Assembly: GCA_023247595.1 (NCBI GenBank)
Contig: JAHFGF010000044.1
Coordinates: forward strand, 1-10,547
Source of the DNA: Candidatus Omnitrophota bacterium
GTDB lineage: Bacteria; Omnitrophota; Koll11; Zapsychrales; Fredricksoniimonadaceae
Direction of reading: 5' to 3'
Length of the DNA stretch: 10,547 nucleotides
In this document: piece after piece, positions 7,382 through 10,547 of the stretch
Layout of the letters: every line of letters starts with the position of its first letter
How positions within the stretch are numbered: position 1 is the first letter of the stretch
Notes under the pieces: generated by a model
The model's database searches: none
The model's input: only the letters and a program-made list of their open reading frames with translations
Told to the model about the DNA's origin: nothing
Translations under genes and position numbers: made by a program

Positions 7382-8011
7382 ATGGAAAAATCGAAAAAAA
7401 ATACAACCTTGGATAATATTTTAAACGTGGCTCACAATCTTTTTTTGAGCCGCGGGTTTTCAGCGACTTCGGTGGATGAGATTTGTAAGAACGCCAAGAT
7501 CACCAAAGGCGGTTTTTTCCATTATTTTAAGAGTAAAGAATGCTTGGCCAAAGATGTTTTAAAGCGGTTCTGTTCAGATTCGCAAGATGACATGCGCCAG
7601 GCCGGCTGCTGTGAAAAAATTGAAGACCCTTTGGAACGGGTATTTGCCTTGTTGGATGGAATTCCCGGCCATATCGCCTATAAGTCTAAACATCGAGGGT
7701 GTTTAATCACAACTTTTATTCAGGAGTTATCGCAGACGCACCCGGAAATTCAGAATTTGTGCGTGAAGGGTTTAAACAAATGGGCGTCGATGCTTAAGAA
7801 CGATTTGAAACTGGCCCAAGAAAAATACGCGCCCAACGCAAAGATTGATGTGAATAGTCTGGCGAATTATTGTGTCACGGTTATTGAGGGCGCGCAGATT
7901 TTAGCCAAGGCCAACGGAAAAAGTAAAACCTTTGATGAAAGTATCCGGCATTTAAAAACGTATTTAACCATGGTCTTTAAACCCAAACAACGAGGAGGAC
8001 GTTATGAGTGA
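7382..8011 (+). CDS. TetR/AcrR-family transcriptional regulator, NemR-like, cysteine-rich
   Basis: This is a cytoplasmic dimeric repressor by family. The N-terminal helix-turn-helix domain (about 8-55) carries the usual TetR pattern: FLSRGFSATSVDEICKNAKITKGGFFHYFKSKECL. The C-terminal ligand domain contains KHRGCLITTFIQEL, where C107 sits in the Gly-Cys-Leu position occupied in E. coli NemR by the sensor Cys106. The 209-residue product has eight cysteines (in EIC, KEC, RFC, a CC pair, GCL, NLC and NYC), which suggests thiol-based sensing of electrophiles, oxidants or metals; this is inference. ATG 7382 was chosen over in-frame ATG 7349, which lies inside the operator-like dyad and only about 11 nt from the predicted transcription start. 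Neither start has a strong Shine-Dalgarno. The stop overlaps the next gene by 8 nt. Confidence 0.92.
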   Translation: MEKSKKNTTLDNILNVAHNLFLSRGFSATSVDEICKNAKITKGGFFHYFKSKECLAKDVLKRFCSDSQDDMRQAGCCEKIEDPLERVFALLDGIPGHIAYKSKHRGCLITTFIQELSQTHPEIQNLCVKGLNKWASMLKNDLKLAQEKYAPNAKIDVNSLANYCVTVIEGAQILAKANGKSKTFDESIRHLKTYLTMVFKPKQRGGRYE

Positions 8012-8210
8012 AACACATGAGAAAAAAGACGGTTCATGCTGCAAGTCATCAGGCAGCTGCTGCGGATGTAAAAAACTTTGTATAGGCATGTTACTCGGCA
8101 TACTCATTGCCTTTATCGGACATTGCTTTTTGTGCGGCAATGGGGGCATGTGCGGTAAGGCAAAGATGTGCCCGATGATGCAAAAGACAATAGCGGTTCC
8201 TGCCCAATAA
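8004..8210 (+). CDS. small cysteine-rich single-pass membrane protein, unknown family
   Basis: The product is 68 residues and I do not recognise its family. A short polar N-terminus leads into GSCCKSSGSCCGCKKLC (five closely spaced cysteine positions, two of them CC pairs). A hydrophobic segment follows (about 26-46, CIGMLLGILIAFIGHCFLC), then a tail with GMCGKAKMCPMMQK. There are ten cysteines, plus methionines grouped beside the last of them. Translation is well supported: GAGGAGG (7992-7998) lies 5 nt before the ATG, and the gene overlaps the TetR stop by 8 nt, so the two are coupled and presumably under the same repressor. A thiol-redox or soft-metal (copper, zinc, mercury) binding role at the membrane is possible from composition alone. 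There is no lipobox and no classical CxxC-only ferredoxin or MerT pattern. Confidence 0.82.
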   Translation: MSETHEKKDGSCCKSSGSCCGCKKLCIGMLLGILIAFIGHCFLCGNGGMCGKAKMCPMMQKTIAVPAQ

Positions 8211-8227
8211 TCTTATCATTAAAATTA

Positions 8228-8260
8228 TCCTCTCAAGGCGGGTCTTCCGTCTTGAGAGGA
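8228..8260 (+). terminator. long hairpin between the small gene and htrA (terminator or attenuator)
   Basis: TCCTCTCAAGGCGG (8228-8241) pairs with CCGTCTTGAGAGGA (8247-8260): 14 bp with a single G-U wobble and the 5-nt loop GTCTT. It is very stable but is followed by TTCAAAATCG, not a U-run, so it is not a textbook rho-independent terminator. It ends 13 nt before the htrA Shine-Dalgarno (AGGAG, 8274-8278), so it could equally be an RNA-stability element, processing site or attenuator that separates htrA expression from the TetR unit. Confidence 0.5.
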
Positions 8261-8286
8261 TTCAAAATCGAATAGGAGTGATTATT

Positions 8287-9333
8287 ATGCAACCCGATTT
8301 TCATTGGGTGAGTGCTCATCCAAATAATGATTCTTCTAAATTTTTTAATTCAGAACAACCCAGCGATGATCAACTGCTGGATCAGTATTCCCAGGTGGTC
8401 AGCCGCACGGTCAAAGATGTCAGTCCCGCGGTTGTGAAGGTGGATGTTGTGCTTGCGTTGGATGCCGCTGGACGTCATGACGCGCGTATGCCTAAAGAAG
8501 CCAAAGGCAGCGGGTCAGGATTTGTTTTTACGCCGGATGGTTTTATTCTCACCAACAGCCACGTGGTGCATGCGGCGAAGTCCATCGAGGTGTTATTTAC
8601 CGACGGCAGAAAACTCAAGGCCCGGCTCATCGGTGATGATCCGCATACGGATCTAGCGGTTCTCAAGGTGGATGGATTTAATTTGAAATATGTGACCTTG
8701 GGAGATTCTCAGGCCCTTTCCGTCGGCCAGCTGGTTGTGGCTATCGGTAATCCTTTTGGATTTGAATGCACGGTTACTTCAGGCATCGTCAGCGCGCTGG
8801 GGCGTTCCATCCGTTCAAATTCCGGACGATTGATTGAACAAGTGATTCAGACCGACGCCGCGTTAAATCCTGGAAATTCCGGGGGGCCGTTGGTTAATTC
8901 CAGGTCGCAGGTCGTCGGTGTGAATACGGCCATCATCCTTCCGGCTCAGGGCATTTGTTTTGCCGTGCCTTCCAACACGGCCAAGTGGGTGGCGGGCCAG
9001 CTGATGACCGAAGGCCGTATCCGACGGGCTTATATCGGGATTGCCGGACAAAATATCCTTTTGCCGCAGGGTATTATGCACGTCGAGCATCTTCCGGTTG
9101 AAAGCGGGGTGCATGTGGCTTCGCTTGAAGAAGGTTCACCGGCCTACAACGGAGGCATTCGTGAGGGTGATGTCATCATCGGCGTTAACGGAGTCATGGT
9201 TAAAACAATGGATGATCTGCACCGTTACCTGACCAGAGAAAAAATCGGCGAGCGGATCCGGTTTATTCTTATCCGGCAGTTTGAGAAAATTTTGCTGGAA
9301 GTTATTCCGCAGGAGGTACCGTTTAAAGCATAA
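8287..9333 (+). CDS. HtrA/DegP-type serine protease with one PDZ domain, no visible signal peptide
   Basis: This is an S1C-family trypsin-like protease that degrades misfolded or signal-selected proteins. It has 348 residues from ATG 8287 (AGGAG 8 nt upstream; the in-frame GTG at 8278 overlaps that Shine-Dalgarno). The catalytic triad is complete: H92 in LTNSHVVHA, D122 in HTDLAVL and S198 in NPGNSGGPL. A single PDZ domain occupies about residues 245-345 (EEGSPAYNGGIREGDVIIGVNG, with TMDDLHRYL after it). The N-terminus is polar (QPDFHWVSAHPNNDSS) and no hydrophobic stretch occurs before the protease domain, even if the open frame is followed upstream. A cytoplasmic location is therefore suggested, in contrast to periplasmic DegP/DegQ and membrane-anchored DegS. 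It lies after the TetR unit and ends before a strong terminator. Confidence 0.93.
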   Translation: MQPDFHWVSAHPNNDSSKFFNSEQPSDDQLLDQYSQVVSRTVKDVSPAVVKVDVVLALDAAGRHDARMPKEAKGSGSGFVFTPDGFILTNSHVVHAAKSIEVLFTDGRKLKARLIGDDPHTDLAVLKVDGFNLKYVTLGDSQALSVGQLVVAIGNPFGFECTVTSGIVSALGRSIRSNSGRLIEQVIQTDAALNPGNSGGPLVNSRSQVVGVNTAIILPAQGICFAVPSNTAKWVAGQLMTEGRIRRAYIGIAGQNILLPQGIMHVEHLPVESGVHVASLEEGSPAYNGGIREGDVIIGVNGVMVKTMDDLHRYLTREKIGERIRFILIRQFEKILLEVIPQEVPFKA

Positions 9334-9336
9334 AAG

Positions 9337-9367
9337 CGTAGGGGCGGGTTTTAAACCCGCCCCTACG
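9337..9367. repeat. 31-bp perfect palindrome of the dispersed VGAGLKPAPT type
   Basis: CGTAGGGGCGGGTTT (9337-9351) and AAACCCGCCCCTACG (9353-9367) are perfect 15-nt inverted arms around a single T. Read on the minus strand in one frame it gives FVGAGLKPAPTL, a peptide string I recognise as a recurrent artefact of short GC-rich dispersed palindromes in many bacterial genomes. It lies 3 nt after the htrA stop and would form an extremely stable RNA hairpin, so it may also protect the 3' end of the htrA mRNA. Copy number cannot be judged from this window. Confidence 0.8.
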
Positions 9368-9373
9368 AATATT

Positions 9374-9410
9374 AAAGGCAATGACAATTACGTCATTGCC
9401 TTTTTTGTTT
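9374..9410 (+). terminator. strong rho-independent terminator, probably bidirectional
   Basis: AAAGGCAATGAC (9374-9385) pairs with GTCATTGCCTTT (9392-9403) around the loop AATTAC, and the T tract TTTTTTGTTTT starts at 9401. It terminates htrA on the plus strand. On the minus strand the same hairpin is followed by TTTAAT, so it can also terminate the convergent glycosyltransferase gene, whose TGA (9395-9393) is inside the stem. Confidence 0.9.
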
Positions 9411-10547
9411 TCCTTTAAACGTTTCCCATTGCCAGGCGATCAGCGTCAGAAAAAGCGGCGCGACCGGCAGGGCGTAACGCGGCAGGACAAAAAACAAGGA
9501 ATGGACAATGGCAAACATCAGAATCATCAGGCAAATGAACAAATGATAAACATATTTTTCATCGTCGGCGTTTTGAAATGTCAAAATTTTATCAGTATTG
9601 CGCCGGATGCTTAACAGACCTAGGATCAAAACAATGGCGGAAAGAAAAGCCATCAAGCAGCGTAAGGCATATCGAAACCAAGGCGCGTTGTAAATGTTGT
9701 CCATCACGTCGGGATAAACCACAAAAGAAATCTCCGGCGCTTCCCAGAAAAAGATTTTCAAGCCTTCAAGAATAGATAGGAATCCAAATTGAAGCGGATT
9801 TTTTAATACAAAGGGGATGCTTTCCTGTATGAGTGTTTTACTTATCTGTTGCCTGTTGAACCCTTTTTCGATTAAGACGTGAGATTTTTCAGCGCCGAGC
9901 TGATCAGATGTTTGAAAACTCCAGTGCAGGCAGCGTTTGTCAAACAATCGGGAACAGACATCTGGACCGGCCATATAAGCGAACGCTGTTTGTATGCGTT
10001 CGGCGGATAGCGGCATTATGCGGCGGGCGGTGTTGCCGTACAGGGCTTCCGGCCCGCGGTCTGTTAAAGCATAGACTCCGTTAAAATGTTGATTGGTTAA
10101 TTTGTAGGCAGTGACTGGAAGATAAACCACGACGGTAACCAGCAGTATAAAAACTAAAACATTGCGAGCCACTGTTTTATTTGCATTTTTCCAGGCGCAA
10201 ACCAATGCCCATAAAAAGGGAAGCATCATCAATGGAGCTATTAGTTCAAAAGCGCCTTTTGTGAAAATCATGAGTAGCGCAAAAATGCTGAAATTTAGTG
10301 AATTGAAAACAGTTTTCTTAACCAACGGATTTTTAAGTTCAATCCAGCTTTTGGCAGAAGCCATAACTAAACAAATGATGATCGGATAGGTGATGACTTC
10401 AGAAAATAAAATAAGCCCTGAGCTCACCAGAGCTGGCGAGATCCCCATATAGAGAAGAAGAACGGCGCACAGGCCATCAGAAATATGAAGGTTTTTGAGC
10501 AAACGGTAGGTTAAATATTGGCTTAAAAGCAGAATGCCGATTTGAAC
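9393..10547 (-). CDS. GT-C-type polytopic membrane glycosyltransferase, C-terminal part (5' end outside the window)
   Basis: The frame is open from the window edge, giving 384 visible residues. It continues past the non-credible TTG at 10502 with VQIGILLLSQYLTYR, so the true start lies beyond the window. The visible part has about seven or eight hydrophobic segments, an extracytoplasmic loop of about 120 residues in the middle (containing GPEALYGNTARR), and near the end HSLFFVLPRYALPVAPLFL. The PRYxLPxxP pattern in the last helices is typical of GT39/ArnT/PMT_2-like enzymes that use lipid-linked sugars at the outer face of the inner membrane; the substrate is unknown. It is not obviously a duplicate of the 762-residue GT-C protein in this window. 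Its stop codon lies within the terminator shared with htrA. Confidence 0.8.
   Translation of the reverse strand, partial: VQIGILLLSQYLTYRLLKNLHISDGLCAVLLLYMGISPALVSSGLILFSEVITYPIIICLVMASAKSWIELKNPLVKKTVFNSLNFSIFALLMIFTKGAFELIAPLMMLPFLWALVCAWKNANKTVARNVLVFILLVTVVVYLPVTAYKLTNQHFNGVYALTDRGPEALYGNTARRIMPLSAERIQTAFAYMAGPDVCSRLFDKRCLHWSFQTSDQLGAEKSHVLIEKGFNRQQISKTLIQESIPFVLKNPLQFGFLSILEGLKIFFWEAPEISFVVYPDVMDNIYNAPWFRYALRCLMAFLSAIVLILGLLSIRRNTDKILTFQNADDEKYVYHLFICLMILMFAIVHSLFFVLPRYALPVAPLFLTLIAWQWETFKGKQKRQ

Noticed and set aside
9136..9387. 83-codon minus-strand open frame containing VGAGLKPAPT
   Set aside because: It is a translated palindromic repeat plus antisense htrA sequence, not a gene.

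Overview
The window looks like chromosomal DNA from an uncultured or little-studied Gram-negative-type bacterium. The proteins are diverged from model-organism relatives, coding is dense with 4-8 nt gene overlaps, GC content is moderate, and at least one dispersed palindrome of the VGAGLKPAPT-encoding type is present. An Omnitrophota-like or related lineage fits the mix of diverged GT-C and GT2 glycosyltransferases, a PEGA protein and ABC-2 exporters, but this is an impression, not something the sequence proves. No rRNA, tRNA, CRISPR array, transposase or phage gene was seen.

Layout. (1) 1-1669, plus strand: the 3' part of an ABC exporter ATPase gene, overlapping by 8 nt a complete ABC-2 permease gene of the YhhJ/YbhS/DrrB type. 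(2) 7250 down to 1704, minus strand, convergent with the ABC genes: a large GT-C-like membrane glycosyltransferase, then a membrane-anchored PEGA-domain protein, then a membrane GT2 glycosyltransferase with QxxRW. The last two overlap by ATGA. A nested palindromic element lies between the first two. This group is probably a surface or envelope polysaccharide (or glycan attachment) operon. (3) 7251-7381: a divergent control region. It holds a perfect consensus sigma-70 promoter (TTGACA, 16 nt, TATAAT) followed directly by a near-palindrome, ACCGACTAGTTGGT, that looks like a TetR-family operator. (4) 7382-8210, plus strand: a cysteine-rich, NemR-like TetR regulator, translationally coupled (8-nt overlap, strong Shine-Dalgarno) to a 68-residue membrane protein with ten cysteines. 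(5) 8228-9410: a long hairpin, a one-PDZ HtrA/DegP-type serine protease with no visible signal peptide, a 31-bp dispersed palindrome and a strong bidirectional terminator. (6) 9393-10547, minus strand: the C-terminal part of another GT-C-type membrane glycosyltransferase, cut by the window edge. Its stop codon sits inside the terminator hairpin.

The most interesting unit is the TetR / Cys-rich micro-membrane-protein pair. The promoter, operator, autoregulation and translational coupling can be read from the DNA. The regulator keeps the Gly-Cys-Leu cysteine that serves as the reactive-species sensor in NemR. The tiny partner (CC..CC.C..C, a membrane helix, then a Cys/Met-rich tail) looks like a thiol or metal handling device and is not a family I recognise. 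The next gene, htrA, would fit an envelope or protein-damage stress response, but whether it shares the transcript is uncertain because a hairpin separates them.
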